Below, piece after piece: positions 1 to 8,510 of a DNA stretch of 64,000 nt (its first letter is position 1; every line of letters starts with the position of its first letter). The stretch lies in NCBI RefSeq assembly GCF_026626705.1, contig NZ_JAPNKC010000001.1, positions 11,967,001 through 12,031,000 on the forward strand, given 5' to 3'. This DNA comes from Pyxidicoccus sp. MSG2 (GTDB lineage: Bacteria; Myxococcota; Myxococcia; Myxococcales; Myxococcaceae). The notes below the pieces were generated by a model, which worked only from the letters and a program-made list of their open reading frames with translations, searched no databases and had not been told where the DNA came from. The position numbers and the translations under genes were made by a program.

Positions 1-139
1 CCTGGCCGAGCAGAACGAGGCCCTGCGGGAGGAAATCAACGCCCTGCGCAAGGACCCGTCCGCCCTGGAGCGGTCCGTGCGCGAGGAGCTCGGCTACGTG
101 AAGCCGGGCGAGATGGTCTTCCACCTGGAGTCCCCATGA
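1..139 (+). CDS. ftsB: FtsB/DivIC-family septum formation initiator, C-terminal part
   Basis: Only the last 45 codons are inside the window (frame from base 2, stop TGA at 137-139). The visible part is a charged heptad-like helix followed by a segment reading EELGYVKPGEMVFHLE. That matches the end of FtsB/DivIC proteins, where a coiled coil is followed by an (E)ELG-VKPGE-V tail. FtsB is a small bitopic divisome protein that works with FtsL and FtsQ to activate septal peptidoglycan synthesis. The stop codon overlaps the start of the next gene in an ATGA, so the two are probably translationally coupled. The family assignment rests on this tail alone, and DivIC versus FtsB cannot be separated here. 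Confidence 0.75.
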   Translation, partial: LAEQNEALREEINALRKDPSALERSVREELGYVKPGEMVFHLESP

Positions 140-2301
140 CGTCGCTGACCGCGTTTCCGTCTCCCGGAAGGTTGCTGCGTCACGCCGTGAGGGCCATCCC
201 CGCGGCCGCGGCGCTCGCCACGTTCATCCACCTGGCGCGCGGAGGCTTTCGCGGGCTCCACACGCTGGAGTGGACCGAGGCGGCCCTGGTGGGCTTCCTC
301 CTGGTGGGCATTGCCCTGGCCGCGTGGCGCCGTGCCATGCGTGGCGCCGTGGGCGCCGTCATCGACCTGCGCGACGACCTGGACCTGGGCGGCGGGCTCA
401 TCGCCGCGGCCTTCATCGTCGTGGCCATCGGCGGCGGGGAGCTGTTCCCGATTGTCTACCTGCTGATGGCCTTCCTGGTGGCGTTCCTGCCGCGCAACGC
501 GGGGCTGACGCTGCTGGGTGTGGCGCTGGTGTTCGACGCGCTGGTGACGCTCGCCGGGCACGTGCCGAACTGGTCTGGCTTCGCCACGCACGCGGCCTTC
601 CTGGCGCTGTTCTCCGGGCTCTACCACCTGGTGCTGGCGGCGCGGATGGCCGCGGCGCGCCGGGCGGAGAGCGACGCGGTGCAGAAGCGCATCCGCGAAG
701 TGGAGGAGCGCGCGCGCACCTTCCGCCTCGTGTCCTCCGGCACGCAGGACAGCTTCAGCGGCATGAGCAGCGACGAGAAGTGGCTCGTCGCCTCCGTGAA
801 GGAGATCGAGGGCGCGGTGCATGCGGCGCTCGAAATCGCCGAGACGGGCCTGCGCACGCACACCTGCGCGGCGTTCCTGCTCACCTCGGATGACCGGAGC
901 CTCAAGCTGTACGACTGCCGCTCGGGCTCCGAGCGCGTGCAGCGCGAGCGCTTCTCCGCCGGCGAGGGCATCATCGGCGGCGTGCTCAAGCGCCGGGCGC
1001 CGGTGCGGATGAACTCGCCGCAGGGGCTCAAGGGCGTGACGCACTACGAGGGCAGCGCGCCCACGGTGCAGGCGCTGCTCGCCGTCCCCATCCTCGAGGG
1101 CAGCGGCCTGGTCCGCGGCGTGCTGGTGGCGGACCGCGTGGCCAACGAGCCCTTCAGCGACCAGGACGAGAAGCTGCTGTCCATCATCGCCGGCGAGGTG
1201 CTGCGCTCCATCGAGGTGGAGCGGGTGATGAGCTACATCCGCAAGACGCGCGACGAGAAGGACCGGTTCTTCCGCGCGATTGAGGAGCTGAACCGCGCGG
1301 GCAGCCCGGACCAGGTCTTCGTCGCCGTGCTGGAGAGCACCCGGCACCTGGCGGGGCTGGACTTCTGCGCGGTGACGCTGGTGTCCGAGGTGGACGGCAA
1401 GCGGATGCACCGCGTGGTGCGCATGTCCGGTGTCACGGCCCAGGGCCAGGCGCTGGAGGGCCAGTCCTTCCCGGACAACAACGGGCTCGTCGCCAACGTG
1501 GTGCGCTACGGCGCGCCGCTGCCGGGCCGGGACATCAAGGCGATGGACCGGCAGATCATCTTCGACGACGAGACGCAGATTCGGGGCTTGGGCGCGCTGA
1601 AGATCTTCCCGCTGGTGGCGGGGGACCGCATCCTCGGCACGCTCGTCGCGGGCTCGCGCAAGAAGGCCGCGTTCGAGCAGGACGTGCTGCGGATGATCGA
1701 GGTCATCGCCATCCAGGCCGCCCAGGCGGTGCTGCGCGCGCAGCTCTACGAGCAGATGGAGCGGATGGCCACCACGGACGGCCTCACCGGCCTGTTCAAC
1801 CACCGCACCTTCCAGACGAAGGCGGACGAAATCCTCGCGCAGGCGCGGCGCTACCAGCGCAAGTGCTCGGTCGTCCTCACCGACGTGGACCACTTCAAGA
1901 GCGTCAACGACACCTACGGCCACCCCACGGGAGACCAGGTGCTCAAGGGCGTGGCGCGCATCATCAAGTCGCTGGCGCGCGACACGGACATCGTCGCCCG
2001 CTACGGCGGCGAGGAGTTCGTCATCGTCATGCCGGAGACGGATGCCAAGGGCGCCTACACCATCTCCGAGCGCATCCGCGAGGCGGTGAAGGCCGAGGTC
2101 TTCCAGACCGAGATGGGCCCGCTGAAGATCACCATGTCGCTGGGCATCGCCACCTTCCCCGACAACGGGATGGAGAAGCAGCAGCTCATCGACCTCGCCG
2201 ACCAGTGCCTGTACCACTCCAAGCGCAATGGCCGGAACCAGTCCGTCACCGTCGCGCAGATGCAGGGCGGCCGGAAGCTCCAGGTGGCGGACGCTTCCTG
2301 A
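136..2301 (+). CDS. dmxA: Membrane-bound GAF-GAF-GGDEF diguanylate cyclase, DmxA-like
   Basis: A 721-residue protein predicted to make c-di-GMP from two GTP. The first about 180 residues contain five or six hydrophobic segments. A short coiled linker follows, then two GAF-like sensor domains (about 210-360 and 375-530) and a C-terminal GGDEF domain (about 550-705). The active-site signature is GGEEF at 624-628. An RxxD product-inhibition site (R615 to D618) lies five residues before it, so both catalysis and feedback inhibition look intact. Six helices plus two GAF domains plus GGDEF is the architecture described for Myxococcus xanthus DmxA, a cyclase recruited to the division site. The gene overlaps the end of ftsB by four bases, which fits a division role. 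The symbol is from architecture and context, not from alignment. Confidence 0.8.
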   Translation: MTSLTAFPSPGRLLRHAVRAIPAAAALATFIHLARGGFRGLHTLEWTEAALVGFLLVGIALAAWRRAMRGAVGAVIDLRDDLDLGGGLIAAAFIVVAIGGGELFPIVYLLMAFLVAFLPRNAGLTLLGVALVFDALVTLAGHVPNWSGFATHAAFLALFSGLYHLVLAARMAAARRAESDAVQKRIREVEERARTFRLVSSGTQDSFSGMSSDEKWLVASVKEIEGAVHAALEIAETGLRTHTCAAFLLTSDDRSLKLYDCRSGSERVQRERFSAGEGIIGGVLKRRAPVRMNSPQGLKGVTHYEGSAPTVQALLAVPILEGSGLVRGVLVADRVANEPFSDQDEKLLSIIAGEVLRSIEVERVMSYIRKTRDEKDRFFRAIEELNRAGSPDQVFVAVLESTRHLAGLDFCAVTLVSEVDGKRMHRVVRMSGVTAQGQALEGQSFPDNNGLVANVVRYGAPLPGRDIKAMDRQIIFDDETQIRGLGALKIFPLVAGDRILGTLVAGSRKKAAFEQDVLRMIEVIAIQAAQAVLRAQLYEQMERMATTDGLTGLFNHRTFQTKADEILAQARRYQRKCSVVLTDVDHFKSVNDTYGHPTGDQVLKGVARIIKSLARDTDIVARYGGEEFVIVMPETDAKGAYTISERIREAVKAEVFQTEMGPLKITMSLGIATFPDNGMEKQQLIDLADQCLYHSKRNGRNQSVTVAQMQGGRKLQVADAS

Positions 2302-2480
2302 TTCCGGGCGCGGATGTCGCGCCGCCGTGCCACGCCAGGGGAAAAGTGCGCGGCATGCGGAATGGCGTCCATCGGCCCGCGACGCGGTGGCACTTTGACC
2401 TGGACTGTCTCCGGGGCTCGGCTATCCCGAGCACACCCGCAAGGCACCTCGCCCGGCGGGCATCCCCCCGGAGGAAGTCC

Positions 2481-2999
2481 ATGAAGCGTCTCACCCTCCC
2501 GTCGTTCCTCCTGAGCAGCGCCCTGTTCGTCGCGTGTGGCCCCGCCCCCCAGCCCACGCAGCAGCCCGAGCCCACCACCACCGAGCAGTCCGTCACCAAC
2601 ATCGAACTGGTGGAGACGGCGCTGGACGCGCAGCTCGCCGCCACCGCCGCGCAGGTGGGCGCGGACGTGCACGCGCTGGAAATCAACGAGCCCGTCACCG
2701 GCACGGTGAGCCCGGCTGACGCGGCACCGCTCGCGATCGAGCTGGTGAGCGACTCGCGGATGCCCTGGCAGTACGGCGCCACGCTGACGCGCGCGCAGGT
2801 CCGCGCGCAGATTGGCACCACGCTCGCCAACGACATCGAGCGGTACATCAACACCGGCGAGAGCTACACGGCCGTGGTGTACGGCTGGAGCCGCGAGACG
2901 CAGCCGGACTACTGCTCCACCGGTCACTTCTACACACTCGTCTTCAACCAGGCGCGCTTCGTGATGACCGTGGAGGTCAACGGCGGCAACGAGTGCTGA
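2481..2999 (+). CDS. Small lipoprotein of unknown function
   Basis: A 172-residue protein starting at the ATG preceded by GGAGGAA at good spacing; longer upstream readings of the frame lack a ribosome site. The N-terminus has a basic start, a hydrophobic stretch and a lipobox ending FVAC, so a lipidated mature protein beginning at the Cys near residue 20 is likely. A Pro/Gln/Thr-rich linker follows. The C-terminal half has Tyr, Trp and two Cys residues (one in a DYCSTGHF segment, one as the last residue) that could form a disulfide. I do not recognise the domain. It stands alone between the cyclase and a convergent gene, with a strong hairpin just after its stop. Confidence 0.7.
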   Translation: MKRLTLPSFLLSSALFVACGPAPQPTQQPEPTTTEQSVTNIELVETALDAQLAATAAQVGADVHALEINEPVTGTVSPADAAPLAIELVSDSRMPWQYGATLTRAQVRAQIGTTLANDIERYINTGESYTAVVYGWSRETQPDYCSTGHFYTLVFNQARFVMTVEVNGGNEC

Positions 3000-3010
3000 G
3001 CTGACGCGAA

Positions 3011-3050
3011 GGGGCCCATCACGGAGACACGTGTCTCCGTGACGGGCCCC
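3011..3050. terminator. 40-bp near-perfect palindrome between convergent genes
   Basis: Two 20-base arms with no loop bases between them (centre ACAC/GTGT) match at 19 of 20 positions. It lies 11 bases after the lipoprotein stop and about 90 bases beyond the end of the convergent di-haem oxidoreductase gene. It could terminate both transcripts. Neither side has a good T-tract, so Rho-independent activity is not assured. The single mismatch is a G-U wobble in the minus-strand RNA, which favours a role for the leftward transcript. Confidence 0.55.
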
Positions 3051-3141
3051 GATTGGGTCAGCTCGAGTGCGGGAAGTCACTCGGCGCTGAACCCGAAACG
3101 GCCACCGCGTGCAGCCCGGGTGGCCGTTTCCCCGTGCTCCG

Positions 3142-5385
3142 CTACAGCGACTGCAGGAACTTGAGCAGCGCGGCGCGGTTCGCGGCGCTCATGCCGGAGA
3201 AGGCGTTCTTCGCGTTCTGCGCCTCACCGCCGTGCCAGAGGATGGCCTCGGTGAGGTTGCGGGCGCGGCCGTCGTGCAGGTAGGCCTCGCCGCCGCTGAC
3301 GCCCGCCGTCAGGCCGATGCCCCACAGTGGGGGCGTGCGCCACTCGGAGCCCGTGGCCTGGCCCTCGCCGAGGTTGTCGGCCAGGCCCGAGCCCATGTCG
3401 TGCAGCAGCAGGTCCGTGTATGCGTGGATGGTCTGGCTGCGCAGCTCCGCGTTCGGGTGGTACTGGCTGGTGGTCAGCGTGGCCGTGTGGCACTTCGCGC
3501 AACCCGCGCTGGCGAACAGCGTCTCGCCGCTCAGGGCGGTGGCGTCGCGGTAGTCGCGGCGCGACGGGACTCCGAGCAGCGCGATGTAGCGCGTGAGCTT
3601 GTCCAGGTCCGCCGCGGCCAGCTCCGTGCTGGTGCCCGAGCAGCCCGACTGCTGCGGGCCGCAGTCCATGGCCGTGAAGACGGGCGAGGTGACGCCCATG
3701 TCATTCACGAGGGCGTCCGCCACCTGGTGCTTCAGCTTCGCCGCGCCGGCCTTCCAGCCGAAGCGGCCCAGCCGCGTCGCGCCCGTCTCCGGATCACGCA
3801 CCGTCTGCATCTTCCCGGAGATGCCGTCCCCGTTGCTGTCGTTCGGGTCCGCCAGCGCGGCGATGGCGCTCTCCGGCACCGCCTCCAGCAGGCCCATGCC
3901 CACCAGCTGCGGCGTGACGCGGGCGGAGTAGTTGGTGGGGATGACATTCGTGAAGCTGTAGGTCGGCTTGCGCAGCTGGTACGCGGTGCCGTCGCCGAAC
4001 GTGCCGCTGCTGTTGGTCCACCCGGAGATGCGGACGTCCGCCTCGGGAGTGCCGCTGGTGCGGCGGGGCTGCAGGCGGAAGCCGAGGAAGGCGTCCGCGC
4101 CGCCGCTGGCGTTGCCCACCTTGACCACGTAGTTGCCCAGCGTGGTGTTGACGGCGGGCGGCAGGCCGCGGCCGTTCTGCACGTGGCAGGAGATGCAGGA
4201 CGTCGAGACGAAGTTGGGGCCCAGCTTGTTCGCCTGTGCGGTGTACACGGGGTTGGGCTGCTCGGAGTGGCTGCCGTCCCCGAAGTTCGTGTGGTGCAGG
4301 CGGCGGCCATCCACGAAGGGCTGCGCATTCACCGGGGCCATGTTCATCGCCATCTGCAGGAACCGGTTGTCCGGCTCGTTGGACATGGGCTGGTTCTGCG
4401 TCGTCGCGCCGCCGCTCAGGCCGGCCGCCGGCATGGGGAACGAGTCCTCCTGCGCGCCGGACACCTCGAACGGGGCGATGCCGCCGGTGCCGACGATGTA
4501 GAGCATGGCCGTGGAGTAGTAGTTGAACCGGCCTTCCACCGGTGCCCGAAGGAAGACACCAATCTCGATTTCCATCCGATCTCCGATGCGGATGGCGCGG
4601 CCTTCCTTCGCGTTGAAGTTCACGCTGGCCGTGTAGAGGTAGTCGTTGACGGTGGTGAAGTCCGCGTTGTGGAAGTACTCGGCCACGGTGTTGAGGCCAC
4701 GGAAGAACGCGCGGAAGTCCGGGCTGTCGTACGGGTAGATGGTGCGGAGGTTGACGACGATACGGCTGCCGCCCTTGGCGACCTCGTCGATGATTTCGAC
4801 GTTGTGCGTGCGGTTCTGGAAGTAGAACTGCAGGTAGTGGTCGTAGGCCTGGTACTCGTCCTCGCGCGCGTGGCGATCACGGACGCGGTCACCGACGCGG
4901 GTGATGATGGCCGTGGAGGTGTTCTCCACCGTGGCCGGCTCCAGCGCCGTGGTGTTGTCGAAGAGGGGGACGATGTTCCCCGTCGGAGGAGGCTGGCCGG
5001 CGTCCGTTGGCGGAGGTTGGCCGGCGTCTGGCGTGCCCGAGTCCACGGGTGGAGGTTGCGTGCCGCCGTGCGTATACCGCGCCCACGCGGTGTCCTTGGC
5101 ACAGTTGCAGGACACGTCCCAGTACGTGAACGAGTAGTCGATGAAGTCGCCCGCGACGAGCCCCGTCACCGTGTACTCGTTGCGGCCGTTGATGATGGCC
5201 ATCCGGTAGTTGAGCTGCCCTCCATTGTTCTTGATGAGGTGGATGTCCGCCCACGACGTGGTGTCGACGTAGAAGATGGCGGAGGAGCCAGACTGCGTGG
5301 CGCCGTAGGTTGCCGCGAATGAGTCAAACGCCAGAAGGGCGGTGACGAGAACCACCACTGCAAGTCCTGCTGTTCTGTTGCGCAT
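3142..5385 (-). CDS. Secreted di-haem oxidoreductase with N-terminal glucan-binding-like domain
   Basis: A 747-residue exported protein. The start at 5385 is chosen because GGGAG sits just upstream; a GTG at 5406 lacks a ribosome site. A signal peptide ends near SFA-A (about residue 24). Residues about 25-115 resemble the beta-1,3-glucan-binding CBM56 type (a TYWDVSC segment with Cys and aromatic residues). A Pro/Asp/Gly linker follows. The rest is a di-haem oxidoreductase domain with two c-type haem motifs, CISCH at 397-401 and CAKCH at 629-633. The family resembles bacterial di-haem peroxidases but its physiological substrate is mostly unknown. The protein should be periplasmic or extracellular, with haem attached after export. 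The glucan-binding assignment is from memory of the motif pattern and is the less certain half. Confidence 0.8.
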   Translation of the reverse strand: MRNRTAGLAVVVLVTALLAFDSFAATYGATQSGSSAIFYVDTTSWADIHLIKNNGGQLNYRMAIINGRNEYTVTGLVAGDFIDYSFTYWDVSCNCAKDTAWARYTHGGTQPPPVDSGTPDAGQPPPTDAGQPPPTGNIVPLFDNTTALEPATVENTSTAIITRVGDRVRDRHAREDEYQAYDHYLQFYFQNRTHNVEIIDEVAKGGSRIVVNLRTIYPYDSPDFRAFFRGLNTVAEYFHNADFTTVNDYLYTASVNFNAKEGRAIRIGDRMEIEIGVFLRAPVEGRFNYYSTAMLYIVGTGGIAPFEVSGAQEDSFPMPAAGLSGGATTQNQPMSNEPDNRFLQMAMNMAPVNAQPFVDGRRLHHTNFGDGSHSEQPNPVYTAQANKLGPNFVSTSCISCHVQNGRGLPPAVNTTLGNYVVKVGNASGGADAFLGFRLQPRRTSGTPEADVRISGWTNSSGTFGDGTAYQLRKPTYSFTNVIPTNYSARVTPQLVGMGLLEAVPESAIAALADPNDSNGDGISGKMQTVRDPETGATRLGRFGWKAGAAKLKHQVADALVNDMGVTSPVFTAMDCGPQQSGCSGTSTELAAADLDKLTRYIALLGVPSRRDYRDATALSGETLFASAGCAKCHTATLTTSQYHPNAELRSQTIHAYTDLLLHDMGSGLADNLGEGQATGSEWRTPPLWGIGLTAGVSGGEAYLHDGRARNLTEAILWHGGEAQNAKNAFSGMSAANRAALLKFLQSL

Positions 5386-5448
5386 GGTTTTCTCCCAGCG
5401 AGCCACTTCGGACGGAGGGGGTGGGTGACATTCTTCACCATCCGAAGG

Positions 5449-5460
5449 AAGTCTAGACTT
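5449..5460. promoter_or_regulatory. 12-bp perfect palindrome upstream of the di-haem gene
   Basis: AAGTCTAGACTT reads the same on both strands. It lies 64 bases upstream of the di-haem oxidoreductase start, in the divergent gap before the methyltransferase gene. The gap also has an AT-rich patch near 5470-5490, unusual in this GC-rich context. It could be an operator, but a 12-bp palindrome can occur by chance. Confidence 0.3.
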
Positions 5461-5613
5461 AGGGCAGGTGGATTAGAATTCCTATAAATTTCGGTAAGCA
5501 GGTCTGCCCCTGTCGGGTGTGCGACTGCCCCGCGGGGCTTGATGCGGAGCGTCATCTGCGCATGACGGAGGCGTTGCCACGGGCGCGGTGTCGGGCAGGA
5601 TGGGCGGCCTCGA

Positions 5614-6399
5614 ATGGCTCCGATTCCGCTCGCGGTGACGACCAGCACGAAGGTGGACGCGGCCCAGATTCGCGAGGCCCGCGCCGTGGCGTCGCGCTGG
5701 GGGCTGCCGTTCCTTCCCCGTCGTTCGAAGGAAGGCATCGCCCCGTGGCTCGGGGTGAAGACGGACGCATTGCTGGTGGTGGGCGGTGACGGCGTGACGC
5801 TGTGGGACGCGGAGGGCTCGTTCGCCTTCCACGCGGGCATGGCCCACCTGCGCCGCATGCGCCTGCGCGAGGGCGAGCCGGATGCCTTCGTGCGTGTGGC
5901 GGAGCTGAAGCCCGGGGACTCGGTGCTGGACTGCACGCTGGGGCTGGCGCAGGACGCGCTGGTGGCTGCGCTGGCGGTGGGACCAACGGGGCGCGTGGTG
6001 GGACTGGAGAAGAGCCTGGCGCTGGGCGTGGTGGCCGGGGAGGGGCTGCGCCGCTACGAGCTGGGGCCGGACTCGGGGCCCATCGAGGTGCGGCACGCGG
6101 ATGCGCGCGAGTATCTGAAGACACTGCCGTCCGGCGCGTTCGACGTCGTCTTCTTCGACCCGATGTTCGCGAAGCCGAAGAAGGCGCAGCCCGCGTTCGA
6201 GGTGCTGCGCCGCTTCGCCGAGCACGCGCCGCTGACGCCGGAGACGCTGGCGGAAGGGCGCCGGGTGGCGCGGCGCTGGGTGGTGGTGAAGGGGGCGAAG
6301 TACTCGGATGACCTGAAGAAGCTCGGGCTCGCGGAGGAGCCGGGCTCGCGCTTCACGGACGTCGTCTGGGGACGGCTGGGGCCGGTGGCGGTTCCGTAG
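5614..6399 (+). CDS. Class I SAM-dependent methyltransferase, RsmJ-like
   Basis: A 261-residue protein with a Rossmann-type methyltransferase core. The SAM-binding motif I reads VLDCTLGLAQDAL near residue 110. The acidic ribose-binding position is in VGLEKS. The catalytic motif reads FFDPMF near residue 185, the DPMF form found in RsmJ, the methyltransferase for a guanine in helix 45-region 16S rRNA. RsmJ from enterobacteria is similar in length. The N-terminal about 90 residues may form a substrate-binding part. No strong ribosome site is visible before the ATG, so the start is uncertain. A related small-molecule or RNA substrate cannot be excluded. Confidence 0.7.
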   Translation: MAPIPLAVTTSTKVDAAQIREARAVASRWGLPFLPRRSKEGIAPWLGVKTDALLVVGGDGVTLWDAEGSFAFHAGMAHLRRMRLREGEPDAFVRVAELKPGDSVLDCTLGLAQDALVAALAVGPTGRVVGLEKSLALGVVAGEGLRRYELGPDSGPIEVRHADAREYLKTLPSGAFDVVFFDPMFAKPKKAQPAFEVLRRFAEHAPLTPETLAEGRRVARRWVVVKGAKYSDDLKKLGLAEEPGSRFTDVVWGRLGPVAVP

Positions 6400-6423
6400 G
6401 GGTTTCCTGCCTGGAGGTGGTGG

Positions 6424-7614
6424 ATGCGGCGCATTGCACGGGCGTGGTGCGTGCTGGGCCTGCTGATGGGGGGACCGGCGGCCGCGCTCGCCCCGAAGGA
6501 GGAGAAGATGGCGGACGAGAAGAAGGCGCCTGCGGAGGCACGTGTGCGGGCACGGGAGCTCGGGGTGGCGCCGGGCATCTTCACGCCGGGGCCGCACAAC
6601 GGCCTCACCGACGTGGCCGGCGTGCGGGTGGGGCACACCACGCTGATGGCCGGCGACTCGGTGCGCACGGGCGTCACGGCCATCCTCCCGCACGGAGGGA
6701 ACCTGTTCCGCGAGCGGGTGCCGGCCGCCATCCACGTGGCGAATGGCTTCGGCAAGCTGCTCGGCAGCACGCAGGTGAACGAGCTGGGAGAGCTGGAGTC
6801 TCCCGTGCTGCTCACCTGCACGCTGTGCGTCTGGCGCGTGGCGGATGCGCTGGTGGGCTGGATGCTGGAGCAGCCCGGCATGGAGGACGTGCGCTCCATC
6901 AACCCGGTGGTGGGCGAGACGAACGACGGGCGGCTCAACGCCATCCGCACGCGGCCGGTGGGTGAGAAGGAGGTGCGGGCCGCGCTCGCGCAGGCGTCCA
7001 CGGGGCCGGTGGTGGAGGGCAGCGTGGGGGCGGGGACCGGGACGGTGGCCTTCGGGTGGAAGGGAGGCATCGGCACGTCGTCGCGCGTGCTGCCGAAGAA
7101 GCTGGGCGGCTACACCGTGGGTGTGCTGGTGCAGTCCAACTTCGGAGGCGTGTTGCAGGTGCTGGGCGCGCCGGTGGGCAGGGCGCTGGGGCGCTACGCG
7201 TTCCAAAAGGATGTGGAGGAGCGAGGGGACGGGTCGATCATGATTGTCGTCGCCACGGACGCGCCGCTGGAGCACCGGAATCTCAGGAGACTGGCGGAGC
7301 GCGCCACGCTGGGGCTGGGACGCACGGGGTCCTCGGCGTCGAATGGCTCCGGGGACTACGTCATCGCGTTCTCCACGGCGGACTCGGTGCGCCGGGCCTT
7401 CAACGCCGAGCGGCTGACGGCGGAGACGCTGGGCAACGACGCGCTGTCGCCGCTGTTCCAGGCGGTGGTGGAGGCGACGGAGGAGGCCATCTACAATTCG
7501 CTCTTCATGGCCAGCACGGTGAGCGGGAATGGCCAGAAGGTGGAAGCGATTCCCCTGTCGAGCGTGCGCGAGGTGCTGCGCCGGCATGGAATCGGGCAGG
7601 CCGGGAGACCCTGA
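6424..7614 (+). CDS. Exported P1/S58 family peptidase (DmpA-type)
   Basis: A 396-residue protein with a signal-peptide-like N-terminus (basic start, hydrophobic core, AAALA near residue 22), starting at an ATG behind GGAGGTG. It matches the S58 family of N-terminal nucleophile peptidases (DmpA, beta-peptidyl aminopeptidases). The family marks are the GITPGxxNGLTDVxGV-like opening, the GAGTG and GGIGTSSR segments, and a DGSIMIVVATDAPL-like segment. In this family the precursor cleaves itself before a Ser that becomes the nucleophile; here that is predicted between G270 and S271. Such enzymes release N-terminal D- or small L-residues, or beta-amino acids, from peptides. It lies just before a D-amino acid transaminase, so the two may handle D-amino acids together. 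Confidence 0.85.
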   Translation: MRRIARAWCVLGLLMGGPAAALAPKEEKMADEKKAPAEARVRARELGVAPGIFTPGPHNGLTDVAGVRVGHTTLMAGDSVRTGVTAILPHGGNLFRERVPAAIHVANGFGKLLGSTQVNELGELESPVLLTCTLCVWRVADALVGWMLEQPGMEDVRSINPVVGETNDGRLNAIRTRPVGEKEVRAALAQASTGPVVEGSVGAGTGTVAFGWKGGIGTSSRVLPKKLGGYTVGVLVQSNFGGVLQVLGAPVGRALGRYAFQKDVEERGDGSIMIVVATDAPLEHRNLRRLAERATLGLGRTGSSASNGSGDYVIAFSTADSVRRAFNAERLTAETLGNDALSPLFQAVVEATEEAIYNSLFMASTVSGNGQKVEAIPLSSVREVLRRHGIGQAGRP

Positions 7615-7637
7615 GGCACGAGCACTCGGAGGCGCGC

Positions 7638-8510
7638 ATGCACGTCTATCTGAACGGGGAGTTCCTCCCGCTGGAGCAGGCCCGGGTGTCGGTGGAGGAC
7701 CGGGGCTTCCTCTTCGGGGACGGGGTGTACGAGGTGACGCGGGTGCTCCCGAGCGGCCTGTTCGCGGAGACCGAGCACTGGGATCGGCTGCAGCGGGGCA
7801 TCAAGGAGCTGACGCTGCCGACGCCGGAGGGCTTCAACAAGGCGCAGGTGCGCGGCATCAGCGAGCACCTGCTGGAGGCCAACGGGCTGAAGGGGCGACA
7901 GGCGACGGTGTACCTGCAGCTCACCCGGGGCGCCGCGCCACGCAACCATGCGTTTCCGCCCGCGGGGACTCCGCCCACGCTCTACCTGTCCGCCTCGCCG
8001 TTCCAGGTGCCGTGGACGCAGCGGAAGGAAGGCGTGAGCGCGCTGATGCTGCCGGACCTGCGCTGGGCGCGGTGCGACTTGAAGACGGTCAACCTGCTGC
8101 CGAACATCATGGCCAAGCAGCAGGCACGAGATGCCGGCGTGTACGAAGCCGTGCTGGTGCGCGACAACGTCATCACCGAGGGCGCCTCGACGAGCGTGTT
8201 CATCGTGATGGACGGCGTGCTCCACACGCACCCGAAGAACCAGCGCATCCTTCCCGGCGTCACCCGGGACCACGTGCTGGCGCTGGCTTGCGAGCTGGGG
8301 ATGACGGTGAAGGAGCAGCCGGTGGCGGTGAATGACCGGGGTCGCTTCCAGGAGGTGTTCCTCGCCGGTACAACGACGGACGTGCAGCCCGTGGTGACGT
8401 TGAACGGGGCGAAGGTGGGGGAGGGGACGCCGGGGCCGCTAACGCTTGCGCTGCAGCGGGCGCTGCTCCAGCGGATGGGGCTGGAGGCGCCTCCAGAGCT
8501 CGGGCTCTAG
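7638..8510 (+). CDS. Class IV aminotransferase, probable D-amino acid transaminase
   Basis: A 290-residue PLP enzyme starting at an ATG behind CGGAGG. It opens with the family's YLNGE and DRGFLFGDGVYEV motifs. The predicted PLP-binding lysine is K149 in the DLKTVNLL segment, and the EGASTSVF segment carries the cofactor-binding region. This fold covers branched-chain aminotransferases, aminodeoxychorismate lyase and D-alanine transaminase. The length and the DLKTVNLL form point to D-alanine transaminase, which converts D-amino acids to 2-oxo acids. It follows the DmpA-type peptidase by 23 bases. Its stop overlaps that of the convergent Uma2 gene. Confidence 0.8.
   Translation: MHVYLNGEFLPLEQARVSVEDRGFLFGDGVYEVTRVLPSGLFAETEHWDRLQRGIKELTLPTPEGFNKAQVRGISEHLLEANGLKGRQATVYLQLTRGAAPRNHAFPPAGTPPTLYLSASPFQVPWTQRKEGVSALMLPDLRWARCDLKTVNLLPNIMAKQQARDAGVYEAVLVRDNVITEGASTSVFIVMDGVLHTHPKNQRILPGVTRDHVLALACELGMTVKEQPVAVNDRGRFQEVFLAGTTTDVQPVVTLNGAKVGEGTPGPLTLALQRALLQRMGLEAPPELGL

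Noticed and set aside
3109-5322. Long rightward ORF of 737 codons
   Set aside because: It lies opposite the di-haem gene, has an Arg/Val/Glu-rich composition and no domain; an antisense shadow caused by high GC.
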